Below are positions 5,725 to 14,144 of a DNA stretch of 49,623 nucleotides, in pieces (position 1 is the first letter of the stretch; every line of letters starts with the position of its first letter). The stretch is taken from assembly GCA_003173865.1 (NCBI GenBank), contig PJMF01000025.1, positions 1 to 49,623 on the forward strand, written 5' to 3'. Below the pieces are notes generated by a model, which saw only the letters and a list, made by a program, of their open reading frames with translations, did not search any database and was not told the origin of the DNA. The stretch comes from Minisyncoccota bacterium. GTDB taxonomy: Bacteria; Patescibacteriota; Microgenomatia; UBA1400; PJMF01. The position numbers and the translations under genes were made by a program.

Positions 5725-6282
5725 ATGGTTTCCAGTCCCGAAGTTAATCCAGATCAAAGTGACGATATTGAACTCACAAGATTTCTGTATGCAGATTTCT
5801 TCGTAAGTTATTTTTCTCGATCAGTCGATTTGTCTTTGGAGGATAGAAGAGATTTTGAGAGCATTTTCAGTGCAGCTCTCCAATGCTCAAGTCTTTTATT
5901 TACAGAACCACCAGTAGGCTGGTCAGAAATTGTTTGCTTAGCAATTTTGAATACTTATTTATCAATGAATCCGTCTTTTCCCAATCTTTCTTTTACTGAA
6001 ATTGAAGATACAAAAGATGCAGCAATTAAGGGGGTAGTAAAATTATTTTCTGAGACTCGGCATTTTACGTTGTGGACGAATTGATCACCGGCTCAGATAA
6101 AAAGAAATTGTGAACGGGTTTGTCAGAGACATTTATCAGAATTAATAGGTGATTTGTCCACACTTACTATTTTCAGAAAAATTGAACCTAAGCAGATTGA
6201 AGATTTAAGAAGCAGGGTCCAAAGCTCATTAAGCAATGAAAAAGAGAAAAGAAAAAAGAAACTTAAAAGGAATCTCCGTTGA
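5725..6282 (+). pseudogene. Unknown protein gene interrupted by an in-frame TGA
   Basis: The ORF track ends at TGA 6082-6084 after 119 aa. The same frame then stays open for 65 sense codons to TGA 6280-6282, and the continuation looks like real helical protein (SPAQIKRNCERVCQRHLSEL, later IEPKQIEDLRSRV, then a Lys/Arg-rich tail). The intact product would be about 185 aa, acidic at the N-terminus and basic at the C-terminus, with no membrane segment and no recognised family. TGA is a normal stop in neighbouring genes, so a nonsense mutation or sequencing error is simplest; recoding is possible. The gene diverges from mraZ and converges on the 6293 gene. Confidence 0.55.
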
Positions 6283-6292
6283 TCATATTTTG

Positions 6293-7105
6293 TTACTTCT
6301 TCACCGCCACATAGAGTTGCACCAAATTAACAGTCGCGGTAGCGGTCTTCCCGTCCACTTTCGTAGGAAACTCTTTCCAGTTCTGGCCGTCGTAGCCCAT
6401 GATGACGGCTTTAGGAGCATCTTCTTTCATTCTGATTGTGACGTTGGCACTACCTTGAAGAGGAGTTAATGCACTTACCGTATAGCCTTCAGAAACTGCT
6501 GTTCCAGTCAAGTTCTTGGGAAATCCAGGTGTATTGTAAATAATTAAGATTTTTTGCAAACCAAGATCCTTTGACTCGATTTGAAAGTAGGCATCTTTTG
6601 AACTAAATTGTGTCTCGCGTGTTTTGTTTTCAATGTATTTCCAGTCTTGTTTGAGTGTGTAGCTGTCTGGGCCGCCAGAAAATTTCAGCAACAATGTACC
6701 GCCTGCAACTTCCTCATGATACCGACAAGCACCACCTGCACTGCAACTGCCTAACAAAATATCTTTTGCAGCAGGTAAGTGATCTAAAGCGATTGCGCCA
6801 ACAGCACCTTCGAGATTAGTCCCTGTTTGGTACTCTAACTCAAAATCAGCAGAAGTAGCTGGTTTCTTTAACTCATTAACTTTCAAAGTAATATTATGAA
6901 TATCTTTTGGAGAAACAGTCACGTATGGACGGTCGTTTTCGGCAACAATATTGACTGGATCGGTAATTCTTTTCTTTTGTGGTTGCTGGGCAACTGTGTT
7001 ATCACTCGAAGAGGCAGTAAGTTTCTTGTAAATAAACACTCCTCCACCAATGAGCAAGACGACTACAACTCCGACCCCGATCATCATTGGTGTGTTTTTC
7101 TTCAT
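6293..7105 (-). CDS. Membrane-anchored extracytoplasmic protein of unknown function
   Basis: 270 aa. An N-terminal anchor at residues 7-26 (MMIGVGVVVVLLIGGGVFIY) is followed by a polar linker (ASSSDNTVAQ) and a predicted beta-rich extracellular part. C121 and C127 (GSCSAGGACRYHE) could form a disulfide. The hydrophobic, Gly-rich anchor suggests an uncleaved signal anchor. No domain was recognised. An extended -10 (TGATACACT) lies upstream, with GAAAGG just before the ATG, so unlike several neighbours this gene has a leader. It lies downstream of recO. Confidence 0.75.
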   Translation of the reverse strand: MKKNTPMMIGVGVVVVLLIGGGVFIYKKLTASSSDNTVAQQPQKKRITDPVNIVAENDRPYVTVSPKDIHNITLKVNELKKPATSADFELEYQTGTNLEGAVGAIALDHLPAAKDILLGSCSAGGACRYHEEVAGGTLLLKFSGGPDSYTLKQDWKYIENKTRETQFSSKDAYFQIESKDLGLQKILIIYNTPGFPKNLTGTAVSEGYTVSALTPLQGSANVTIRMKEDAPKAVIMGYDGQNWKEFPTKVDGKTATATVNLVQLYVAVKK

Positions 7106-7131
7106 ATAGCCTTTCTTTTTTGTGTCTGATT

Positions 7132-7140
7132 AGTGTATCA
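7132..7140 (-). promoter_or_regulatory. Extended -10 promoter of the 6293-7105 gene
   Basis: The minus strand reads TG-A-TACACT. The surrounding 11-mer GTGATACACTA recurs upstream of ruvA. The leader is about 20 nt. Confidence 0.5.
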
Positions 7141-7156
7141 CATCTTCCTGAGACGA

Positions 7157-7705
7157 TTAATTTTTCTTGACACTTAAAAACTCATAACTGCGTAAGGGTC
7201 GTTCCGCGATTGAAGAAACATAGTCAAGAATGGATGTATACTTGGTCTCATTCATATCTTGATAACCAAGCTGAGTCACTACGAAACTCAGTTTCTGTTG
7301 GATAAACTGAAATGACGATGTTTTTTTCTCAAGCTCTTCAACAATCGATAAAATACTTTCAAAAAGCTCTTGCTCTTCTACGTCTTCAGGAAAGAGTCGA
7401 TCGACGATCTCAAGTACTTCCTGAAGTTTTTTAATACTGGTTAGGGATTTTTTTGTAGCAGAAAAGTCATTAATCAATCGTGTTTGAGTAAGCAGAGGCA
7501 AAGATTTTGTCTCAACCAAAAGGAGCGACACATGATTTCCTGGTTCCAGGAAAGCCCTTTGTGAAGAACTTAATTTGCGCACGCCCTTCGCCACGCACGT
7601 GAGTTTTCCTCTTTCAGCAGTCAAGATAGTGACGAGGCGGTTGGCCTCCCCAACATTACTGCGTTTCAATACGAGGGCTTGAAGAGTTGAGGTACGGCTA
7701 GACAC
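7157..7705 (-). CDS. recO: DNA repair protein RecO, short form
   Basis: 182 aa against about 240 in typical RecO. The N-terminal OB-fold signature is clear (LQALVLKRSNVGEANRLVTI, then TAERGKLTCVAKGVRK), and a helical C-terminal part follows. RecO loads RecA onto SSB-coated DNA and anneals strands in the RecFOR pathway. No Cys-rich zinc-binding motif is present, and the C-terminus ends soon after the helical region. The start is GTG at 7705 with GAGG 8 nt upstream. It begins 15 nt after the DUF4012 gene and is probably cotranscribed with it. Confidence 0.88.
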   Translation of the reverse strand: MSSRTSTLQALVLKRSNVGEANRLVTILTAERGKLTCVAKGVRKLSSSQRAFLEPGNHVSLLLVETKSLPLLTQTRLINDFSATKKSLTSIKKLQEVLEIVDRLFPEDVEEQELFESILSIVEELEKKTSSFQFIQQKLSFVVTQLGYQDMNETKYTSILDYVSSIAERPLRSYEFLSVKKN

Positions 7706-7720
7706 AGTAAAAACCTCACT

Positions 7721-9715
7721 TTAGAACTTAGTTTCGTAGTAAATATCCTTATCTAAAGTTAATTTATCTTGACCGCCATTGACATCCATCAGTACTGGGA
7801 AATCTTTCACACCAGCTTGCTTCCACATCTTTAACTTATATGTAGTTGTGTCGGTGTATGGAACCGTATACTCAACTACGATTTTTGACTGACTCATCGG
7901 TTCAAGCTTAAACTCACCATCGATCACCGTGAAGTCACCCTCGTCGTATTGTTTCGCTGTCCCATCTGAGTATCCCTGCGCATTCACTAATTTTGAACCT
8001 TTCGGTACATAAATTCGATTCCAATCTCTTAATTGTGCATTCAAGCAGAGTAAACCAGCTTCAAGATTGCAGTTATCACCCTTGCGATTGTTGCGATACG
8101 TTAAGGTCAATTTTTTCGTGATTTGACCATTGGCTGGTACCGAAACCTCTTGTTGAATATCTGTCGTAGTGAATAAATTGGATTTTGCACCACCTAAGTT
8201 GGCATCAATAATGGCTATAAAATCTTGAGCTTTGGGATCAGATTGCAAACGACCAGCGGCACCCGCAGTTTCTGCGGCACTTTGCGCATTTGGATCCATA
8301 AAGTACATCTGCACGTGGCGACCTTGGATATTTTTCCATGCCGCTTCAAAGAGTTGTGGCCAGAGTGTTTTGGGAGCAGTGTATGCTTTCGTTAAAATTT
8401 GGCGCATCATTGGTCCCAGAATACCTTTACGATCTTGTCTGACAAAAGCAGTTGGTCGATCGGCAATTTCCGAAAGTGCATAGATAATTTGAGGACAGTC
8501 ACACTTTGGTGAATTTTCAGCCGTAAATGTGCCGTACGTATCTACTTGAACAGGGCCAAGAATTTTAAGTAAATCGACCAGCACATTGGTATCAACGCTA
8601 ATGACTCCGTCTAGTGATTTATCCGCATCGGGCAGTCCAGCATAATTACTCAAGAAAAGATCCATGGATTGTTTGAAGTCAGGATAAATATTCATGTCGC
8701 GAATGTTAAAGTACTTCTCGGTGGTGAGGTACTTACCCAAAATTTCTGGGATGGGAATTTTTTTCTTAAATTTCTTATCTAATGCATAAATATCATCGGA
8801 GCTTTCGGGAGTGACTTTGCCGTTTTCCACATTAATAATTGAGTACGCAGTCATGAAACCACCAGTTGGTCTGAGCTCGTTATTATTTTGGAAGAGAATA
8901 AAGTACTTGCGACGTTTGCCGTCACCACCCGCTACGGCTGGGAGTTGCTCTAACACCGGTCTAAATTGTGTCAACGCAGTTGCTGCGCCGTTACTCACAT
9001 CTTGAGCTTGGTGAATATAAGAACGTAATGGTTTACCTTGAAAGTTTTCGGGGTAACGATTTGGATCAATTTGCGCTAGCTCAGACTTCATGTCATTTAA
9101 GTTGGCTGAAATATTATCCAAAACTGGAGTGACTTTTTGGAGGGTTTCTAAAATAAGTTTCAAGCGGTCTTCAGCTGTACCTCCAGTAAATGTTCCCTGG
9201 CCTTTAAAACCCAGCACATCGGCGTAAGGTGTAATTGCTTCGAGCGATTTTAATCCTGCTGCCAAGCCTGCATCGGCAGCATTAAAGCCATGAATACCAT
9301 CTTGATAATAACTATGTACCACTGGAATTGCATTGTAAAAACTGAGTTTCGTATATGTGGCGCGCATTGCTTTTACTTTTTCAGCTAATGTTTTTACGCC
9401 ATCTTGGGCGGCAGGTAAGTTTTGTGCTTTAAATTGATCATAGGTCGCGTGAGCGCTGACTTGTAAGTCAGCTGACTGCGCTTTGAGTTGATTGACGACA
9501 GAATAGGTATACAACCCAATCGTGCCTGCTGCCGTGAACAACACCACAAGCACAATCAAAATTGCAAAAACAATTTTATGCCAAAGTTTTGGTAAAAACC
9601 TTCGTTGCTGAACTGGAGCAACGGGTGGTATTGACGAAACGGGTTGTGTCTCGATGGGCTCATTAAAATATGGAGCGGGCGTTTCTTCGTTGATGTAAGT
9701 TCCCATGTCATTCAT
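7721..9715 (-). CDS. DUF4012 membrane-anchored protein
   Basis: 664 aa from the ATG at 9715. The ORF-track start at 9745 would place a TATACT promoter inside the coding region, so I prefer the internal ATG. Layout: a Pro-rich cytoplasmic N-terminus, one membrane segment near residues 48-73 (IVFAILIVLVVLFTAAGTIG), then a large extracytoplasmic domain with the DUF4012 hallmark FQNNNELRPTGGF and a CDC motif (PKCDCPQ). DUF4012 proteins are common in CPR genomes; their function is unknown. The adjacent initiating sugar transferase and upstream glycan operon suggest a role in handling or attaching surface polysaccharide (inference). Confidence 0.85.
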   Translation of the reverse strand: MNDMGTYINEETPAPYFNEPIETQPVSSIPPVAPVQQRRFLPKLWHKIVFAILIVLVVLFTAAGTIGLYTYSVVNQLKAQSADLQVSAHATYDQFKAQNLPAAQDGVKTLAEKVKAMRATYTKLSFYNAIPVVHSYYQDGIHGFNAADAGLAAGLKSLEAITPYADVLGFKGQGTFTGGTAEDRLKLILETLQKVTPVLDNISANLNDMKSELAQIDPNRYPENFQGKPLRSYIHQAQDVSNGAATALTQFRPVLEQLPAVAGGDGKRRKYFILFQNNNELRPTGGFMTAYSIINVENGKVTPESSDDIYALDKKFKKKIPIPEILGKYLTTEKYFNIRDMNIYPDFKQSMDLFLSNYAGLPDADKSLDGVISVDTNVLVDLLKILGPVQVDTYGTFTAENSPKCDCPQIIYALSEIADRPTAFVRQDRKGILGPMMRQILTKAYTAPKTLWPQLFEAAWKNIQGRHVQMYFMDPNAQSAAETAGAAGRLQSDPKAQDFIAIIDANLGGAKSNLFTTTDIQQEVSVPANGQITKKLTLTYRNNRKGDNCNLEAGLLCLNAQLRDWNRIYVPKGSKLVNAQGYSDGTAKQYDEGDFTVIDGEFKLEPMSQSKIVVEYTVPYTDTTTYKLKMWKQAGVKDFPVLMDVNGGQDKLTLDKDIYYETKF

Positions 9716-9723
9716 AGACCGAT

Positions 9724-9729
9724 AGTATA
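9724..9729 (-). promoter_or_regulatory. -10 box of the DUF4012 gene
   Basis: The minus strand reads TATACT, then 8 nt, then ATG at 9715. Transcription would begin at or within 2 nt of the start codon. This also decides the start against the longer ORF. Confidence 0.55.
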
Positions 9730-9776
9730 AAAAAAATCCAGACAATTAGTAAGTAGAACAAAAGAAATCAAATCGA

Positions 9777-10400
9777 TCACCACTTCGAGATCATTGCCTT
9801 TGGTGTCTTTAACAGGATGGTAATATCATTCAAGATTGAACGATTTTTCGTGTACTCAGCATCCATTTTGGCTCTCACTGCAAATGGTACTTCATTACGT
9901 CCGCCAGTTTGCCAAGGGCCAGTAATGCCAGGCTTTACGGAAAGAATCAAGTTAATGTATTTTTTAGTTTCAGGGTAACGTTCTGCTTGCTCTTTGAGTT
10001 CTTTTGCCAAATACGCTCGGGGACCCACGATGCTCATGTCACCTTTGAGGACATTATACAATTGAGGAAACTCATCAATCGTTAAAGATCGTAACACTTT
10101 CCCCAGTTTGGTAATGCGTGGATCATCCTGGAGCTTCCAGTCGCCTTTTTTAAATTTTTCCAGAAGTTCTTTGTCATGTTTGTGCAAAATGTCGTCAGCG
10201 TCTTTGACCATTGATCGAAATTTATATAAATTAAACTCTTTGCCATCTTTGCCAACTCGGCGGTGCCGAAAAATAACCGGCCATCCGGAGTCAAAGTAAA
10301 TTAAGATCGGCACGAAAATCCAGATCGGAAAAAATAAAATGCTCAGACTTATGGCCATGAACACATCAAGCAAGCGCTTTTGAACATCATATGAAGACAT
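9777..10400 (-). CDS. Initiating sugar-phosphate transferase (WbaP/WcaJ C-terminal type)
   Basis: 207 aa, the size of a minimal monotopic phosphoglycosyltransferase. It transfers a sugar-1-phosphate from a nucleotide sugar to undecaprenyl phosphate, starting glycan assembly on the inner membrane face. Visible: the N-terminal KRLLDVFMAISLSILFF re-entrant helix, HRRVGKDGKEFNLYKFRSM, the catalytic Asp-Glu pair in SLTIDEFPQLYNVLKGDMS, IVGPRA, and KPGITGPWQ. It lacks the extra N-terminal membrane region of full-length WcaJ/WbaP. It is the last gene of the 20892-9777 operon, 2 nt after manC. The sugar substrate cannot be read from the sequence. Confidence 0.92.
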   Translation of the reverse strand: MSSYDVQKRLLDVFMAISLSILFFPIWIFVPILIYFDSGWPVIFRHRRVGKDGKEFNLYKFRSMVKDADDILHKHDKELLEKFKKGDWKLQDDPRITKLGKVLRSLTIDEFPQLYNVLKGDMSIVGPRAYLAKELKEQAERYPETKKYINLILSVKPGITGPWQTGGRNEVPFAVRAKMDAEYTKNRSILNDITILLKTPKAMISKW

Positions 10401-10402
10401 AT

Positions 10403-11506
10403 CTATAAATACTCTTTTTTACCTTCTTCTTTCAGACGCTCAACAATCTTTTTGACGTCTTGACTGTTATTTTTGTGCACAATCAATAAAATTTCATCGG
10501 TGTCGACGACGATCATGTCATTTACGCCATAGAGTGCGACGAGTCGATTCCCAGTGTGAATTAAATTATTTTGCGAACTGATCGCAAGCGTATGCGAAAC
10601 ATCACTATCACCAACGATGACGTTTCCGGACAAATCTTTCTTCCCTAAATCATACACAACTTTCCAGTCACCGACGTCGTTCCAACCAAAGTCGCCTGGA
10701 ATTAAGACAAGATTATCAGCTTTTTCGGAAATGGCGTAATCAATTGAGATTGATTGGGCTTGTTTATATATATCCGCTAATGCTGAGTGAAACTCAGCAG
10801 GTTGCATTGTAACGAGTGGCTTGGTTAATGCATACATTTCTGGCATGTACTTTTCAAATGCTTCAATCAATGCGTCGGCTGACCAGACATACATGTTTGC
10901 ATTCCAAAAATATTTTCCTGTAGAAAGAAATGCTTGAGCCGTTGCACTATTTGGTTTTTCAGTGAAGCTATCCACACGAAATGCCGACAGACTATGATCG
11001 ACATTGCGCATGTGTTCTCCAATTTTGATATAGCCGAAGCCTGTATCTGGGCGAGTAGGAGTAATCCCAACGGTGACGATTTGTTTTTTGTCAGCGGCAA
11101 TTTCAATTGCGGCTTCCATGACGTGCACAAACTCTTTTTCATCGACAATCACGTGGTCGGACGCACCATTAATGACGATTGCTTCTGGATCTTTTGATTT
11201 GGCAAATAACGTTCCCACGAGCATTGCCATTGCAGTGTCTTTTTTCTCTGGTTCAGCGATAATATTTTCAGCAGGCACTTGTGGAAGTTGGTCTTGAATT
11301 TCTTTTACATACATTTGGTTCGTTACCACAATGACTTGATTCCAAGGCACCACTTTTGTCACACGTAAACCCGCGACTTGAACCATCGTGTCTTTACTCG
11401 TCAACTTGAGAAACTGCTTGGGGGTTTTATTACGAGATTTTGGCCATAAACGGGTGCCACCACCTCCTGCTAAAATGACGGCGAAAACATGTTCAGCTTG
11501 ATTCAT
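10403..11506 (-). CDS. manC: Mannose-1-phosphate guanylyltransferase
   Basis: 367 aa, the pyrophosphorylase domain only, without the fused isomerase domain of bifunctional ManC. It makes GDP-mannose from mannose-1-P and GTP. Motifs: ILAGGGGTRLWPKSR at about residues 11-25 with TPKQFL following, NGASDHVI, FTEKPN, and YFWNANMYVW. It overlaps the preceding GT4 gene by 4 nt (ATGA). GDP-mannose could feed the mannosyl-type GT4 enzymes of this operon and, via GDP-fucose, the Fcl enzyme encoded at 30642. Confidence 0.94.
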   Translation of the reverse strand: MNQAEHVFAVILAGGGGTRLWPKSRNKTPKQFLKLTSKDTMVQVAGLRVTKVVPWNQVIVVTNQMYVKEIQDQLPQVPAENIIAEPEKKDTAMAMLVGTLFAKSKDPEAIVINGASDHVIVDEKEFVHVMEAAIEIAADKKQIVTVGITPTRPDTGFGYIKIGEHMRNVDHSLSAFRVDSFTEKPNSATAQAFLSTGKYFWNANMYVWSADALIEAFEKYMPEMYALTKPLVTMQPAEFHSALADIYKQAQSISIDYAISEKADNLVLIPGDFGWNDVGDWKVVYDLGKKDLSGNVIVGDSDVSHTLAISSQNNLIHTGNRLVALYGVNDMIVVDTDEILLIVHKNNSQDVKKIVERLKEEGKKEYL

Positions 11507-12624
11507 AAATACTCCCTTACTAATATTTCGATACGTGTTTTGAACTGATCTTTAAAAGATTGCTCTGAGTATTGTACGACAGTTTCTTGAATTTTGCCTG
11601 ACACCCATTTTCTTGATTCGAGAAAGTGAATTGCCTCCATTAATGCTTGAGGTGTGTGCTCACTAAAGTGAATACCTGAGACACCTTCTTCAACGGTTTC
11701 TGCTCCCCCACTTTTATTAAAGACGATCACAGGAATACCTAAACGTTGGGCTTCAAGTACCGTGATTCCAAAATCTTCTTCAGCAGGTGCCAAAAATGCT
11801 TTGGCATGATAATAGTATGCGGCAAGTTGATCCTCGTGTATAGCATTCAAGAATACGATGCTCGACTTACCACCGGCGATCTGTTGTAAACGCTGTAAGT
11901 CTGGCCCGTTACCAATAATCACTAAATTACGGTTGAGTCTTTTACAAACCTCAATTGCTAAATCAATTTTTTTGTAAGGAACTAAGCGTGAGACGATCAG
12001 ATAATACTCATCGGGAAGGCTTTCTGGTTTTTTAATATCCCGATGTTCTGGAGGAGATGCTGTTAATCCGACAGTTGGATAAAGATGTTGTTCAGTTGGG
12101 CGGTGGTAGTACTGTTGTGTGCGTTCAGCGATAAGTTGAGAAATGGGAATGTAAAAATCTGGTCGTAAAGCTGCAGCTTCATCCCACCAACGCAGATAAC
12201 GAAAAATTATTTTTCTCAACCAGCCGGTCAAGATATTTTTTTGATATTCTTCCGTATGACTCCAGAGATAACGAGTCGGCGTAAGTAAGTAACAAATATG
12301 GAGTTGGTTGGGTTTGGTTAAAACCCCTTTTGCTTCAGCACTCGTGATCGAGATAATTAAGTCGTAAGCCGATAAATCAAACGACTCAAACGCAAGTGGC
12401 ATAAAGAGCGAAAGTGAACGATGAAAACGAGCCGCAAATGGAATTTTTTGTAAAAATGAAGTTTTAACTTCAAAAACTGCTGCCCAAGGAGCTTTTTTTG
12501 CGTCGTATACCGAAGTGTATAAAGGTGCATCCGGAAATACTTCGTGAATGGCGAGTAAGACTTTTTCAGCACCTCCATATGGTGTATTCACGCGATCGTA
12601 AATGAGAGCTACTTTTGCAGGCAT
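11503..12624 (-). CDS. GT4 family glycosyltransferase
   Basis: 373 aa. GT-B fold retaining transferase. The N-terminal domain opens with KVALIYDRVNTPYGGAEKVL, and the C-terminal nucleotide-binding domain has VSRLVPYKKIDLAIE and the EX7E-type segment EEDFGITVLEAQRLGIPVIV. PYGGAEKVL and this architecture resemble mannosyltransferases of exopolysaccharide clusters; the donor sugar is not certain. It overlaps the upstream GT4 by 16 nt and manC by 4 nt. Confidence 0.9.
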   Translation of the reverse strand: MPAKVALIYDRVNTPYGGAEKVLLAIHEVFPDAPLYTSVYDAKKAPWAAVFEVKTSFLQKIPFAARFHRSLSLFMPLAFESFDLSAYDLIISITSAEAKGVLTKPNQLHICYLLTPTRYLWSHTEEYQKNILTGWLRKIIFRYLRWWDEAAALRPDFYIPISQLIAERTQQYYHRPTEQHLYPTVGLTASPPEHRDIKKPESLPDEYYLIVSRLVPYKKIDLAIEVCKRLNRNLVIIGNGPDLQRLQQIAGGKSSIVFLNAIHEDQLAAYYYHAKAFLAPAEEDFGITVLEAQRLGIPVIVFNKSGGAETVEEGVSGIHFSEHTPQALMEAIHFLESRKWVSGKIQETVVQYSEQSFKDQFKTRIEILVREYL

Positions 12625-13703
12625 GAGCGGTACGTATCCAACGTTTTTTGCGTCATTTCATCCCAGCTATATTGTGTAACGATTTTTTTACTTTTTTGAA
12701 TAAGTTGTTCTGTATCTAAAGACTCTAGTCTTTTTACACTTGCGCAAAATGAGTACACAGAGTGCGGATCGAAGTATAGTGCTCCGTCTTGATAAATTTC
12801 TTCAAAAATCGGAATGTCTGAAGCAAGGACAGGCGTTCCGGTGGCCATTGCTTCCACTCCGGTCAAGCCAAAACCTTCTGAAAAGGAAGGTTGGACAAGG
12901 GCAGTGCTTTTTTCGAGTAATTCTTTAATTTCACTATCTGATTTATACCCTAAAAATTCCACCTGGCGCTCCAACCCTTTCAATCTCACATAGGCTTTGA
13001 CGTCATCTTGAAAGACATTTCGTGTTCCCACAATCAAGAGACGATATTGACTCAGCTTGAGTAACGCATCGATTACTAGACGAATATTTTTATGAGGATA
13101 CAGTGAGCCCACATAAATAAATTGTTTCAATTTATGTGGTTGAGAAATTCTTTTACCGAGAAACGTCGAACTAATGCCCTCTTTGGTAACTACAATTTTT
13201 GCTTTTGCTTGAGGGTAGTAACGGCTGACTGTTTGGGCAATGGTTTGAGCTGGTACAAAAATCTTTTCAGCTCGAGCAATCATTTGCCCGACGATTTTTT
13301 TATACGCAAAGTATTTCAAAAAATAAAGCCAAGAAGGTAAAGTAGTTACTCGTGTACCGCGGAACTCATGCCATAACAAGTCGTGGATAGTTAAAATAAT
13401 TTTTCCCTTATAGAGGAGCGGCGCATTAAAATGAGGAACGTGCAGTAGATCGAGTTTTTCTTGAGTAAAGATTCCTGGTAATCGTGTTTGCTCAGTTAGC
13501 GAGTAGTGACGTATAGGGATAAATCGACGAACCACATTGGGTGCCTCGATATTAATATCAGCAGCTTGTCGTTGATCATGAAAAAAATAAACAAACGTAA
13601 CGTCAGGTGCAAGGGCAGGCAGACGGACGATTAAGTTTTCGATGTAACGACCAATCCCCGCATGTTGACGACCAGCGAGGCGGCAATCAATACCAATTTT
13701 CAT
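12609..13703 (-). CDS. GT4 family glycosyltransferase
   Basis: 364 aa. The N-terminus KIGIDCRLAGRQHAGIGRY is typical of the mannosyltransferase-like GT4 group. C-terminal motifs: YVGSLYPHKNIRLVIDAL and SEGFGLTGVEAMATGTPVLAS, the phosphate-binding EX7E segment. It should act at the cytoplasmic face on a lipid-linked acceptor. It overlaps the next gene by 16 nt, which implies coupled translation. Confidence 0.91.
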   Translation of the reverse strand: MKIGIDCRLAGRQHAGIGRYIENLIVRLPALAPDVTFVYFFHDQRQAADINIEAPNVVRRFIPIRHYSLTEQTRLPGIFTQEKLDLLHVPHFNAPLLYKGKIILTIHDLLWHEFRGTRVTTLPSWLYFLKYFAYKKIVGQMIARAEKIFVPAQTIAQTVSRYYPQAKAKIVVTKEGISSTFLGKRISQPHKLKQFIYVGSLYPHKNIRLVIDALLKLSQYRLLIVGTRNVFQDDVKAYVRLKGLERQVEFLGYKSDSEIKELLEKSTALVQPSFSEGFGLTGVEAMATGTPVLASDIPIFEEIYQDGALYFDPHSVYSFCASVKRLESLDTEQLIQKSKKIVTQYSWDEMTQKTLDTYRSCLQK

Positions 13704-13712
13704 TCGGAAACC

Positions 13713-14144
13713 TTATTTTTTCTTCGGCATTGCACTCTTACTCTTCATTGGTTTTTTTACTTCGCAGTTACCACACTCACAATTTCCGTGATTATCACAC
13801 ATACACATTTCTTCACAGTCACCACCGCAACAGTCGTCACCCATCATGTTCATAGAGTTCAGCTGTTTCTCTAGAGATTTAATTTGCACGGACTTCATCA
13901 TGCTGACTAATCCTGCAAAAAGAAAGTAGGCAACTCCTAAAACAAATGAACCTGTTTGAATATACTCAAACGTTTTTGGTTCTTGAGTCAATTGTTGTGC
14001 TGCATAGTAGTACTTAAACAGAATTTGTGGTAAGAAAGCGGTGGTAAAAATACAAAAAACAAAAACGGTCAACGCTTGAAGCATTAACACCACTTGTTCT
14101 TGGCGTAATTGTGCAATCTTGAACTGGGTAGTAGCAAACTTCAT
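13713..14144 (-). CDS. Two-pass membrane protein with a Cys-rich, metal-binding-like tail
   Basis: 143 aa. Membrane segments near residues 17-38 and 64-83, a short helix, then a tail with eight cysteines between residues 105 and 127 (DDCCGGDCEEMCMCDNHG and NCECGNCE), ending in a Lys-rich stretch. The Cys spacing suggests metal binding or disulfides; no family was recognised. Both termini should lie on the same side, probably cytoplasmic given the basic end, though this is not certain. It sits between two glycosyltransferase genes and overlaps the upstream GT2 gene by 4 nt, so it is part of the operon. Confidence 0.75.
   Translation of the reverse strand: MKFATTQFKIAQLRQEQVVLMLQALTVFVFCIFTTAFLPQILFKYYYAAQQLTQEPKTFEYIQTGSFVLGVAYFLFAGLVSMMKSVQIKSLEKQLNSMNMMGDDCCGGDCEEMCMCDNHGNCECGNCEVKKPMKSKSAMPKKK

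Noticed and set aside
6082-6120. Selenocysteine insertion at the internal TGA
   Set aside because: No convincing SECIS-like hairpin follows the TGA; only short CCG/CGG complementarity was seen.
5725-6282. UGA recoded as glycine, as in Gracilibacteria/SR1
   Set aside because: Many clear genes here end in TGA with another gene following at once (the wecD-like gene at 35329, the wecE-like gene at 36494), and no other gene has an internal TGA.
6236-6469. Plus-strand 77-aa ORF at 6236
   Set aside because: It overlaps the tail of the interrupted 5725 gene and the coding end of the minus-strand 6293 gene, with no protein-like pattern of its own.
9716-9745. Longer start for the DUF4012 gene
   Set aside because: The added codons contain the TATACT promoter immediately upstream of ATG 9715.
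10867-11297. Antisense ORFs in the manC region and similar short plus or minus ORFs across the window
   Set aside because: They lie fully inside well-supported genes in other frames and show no family signature or start context.
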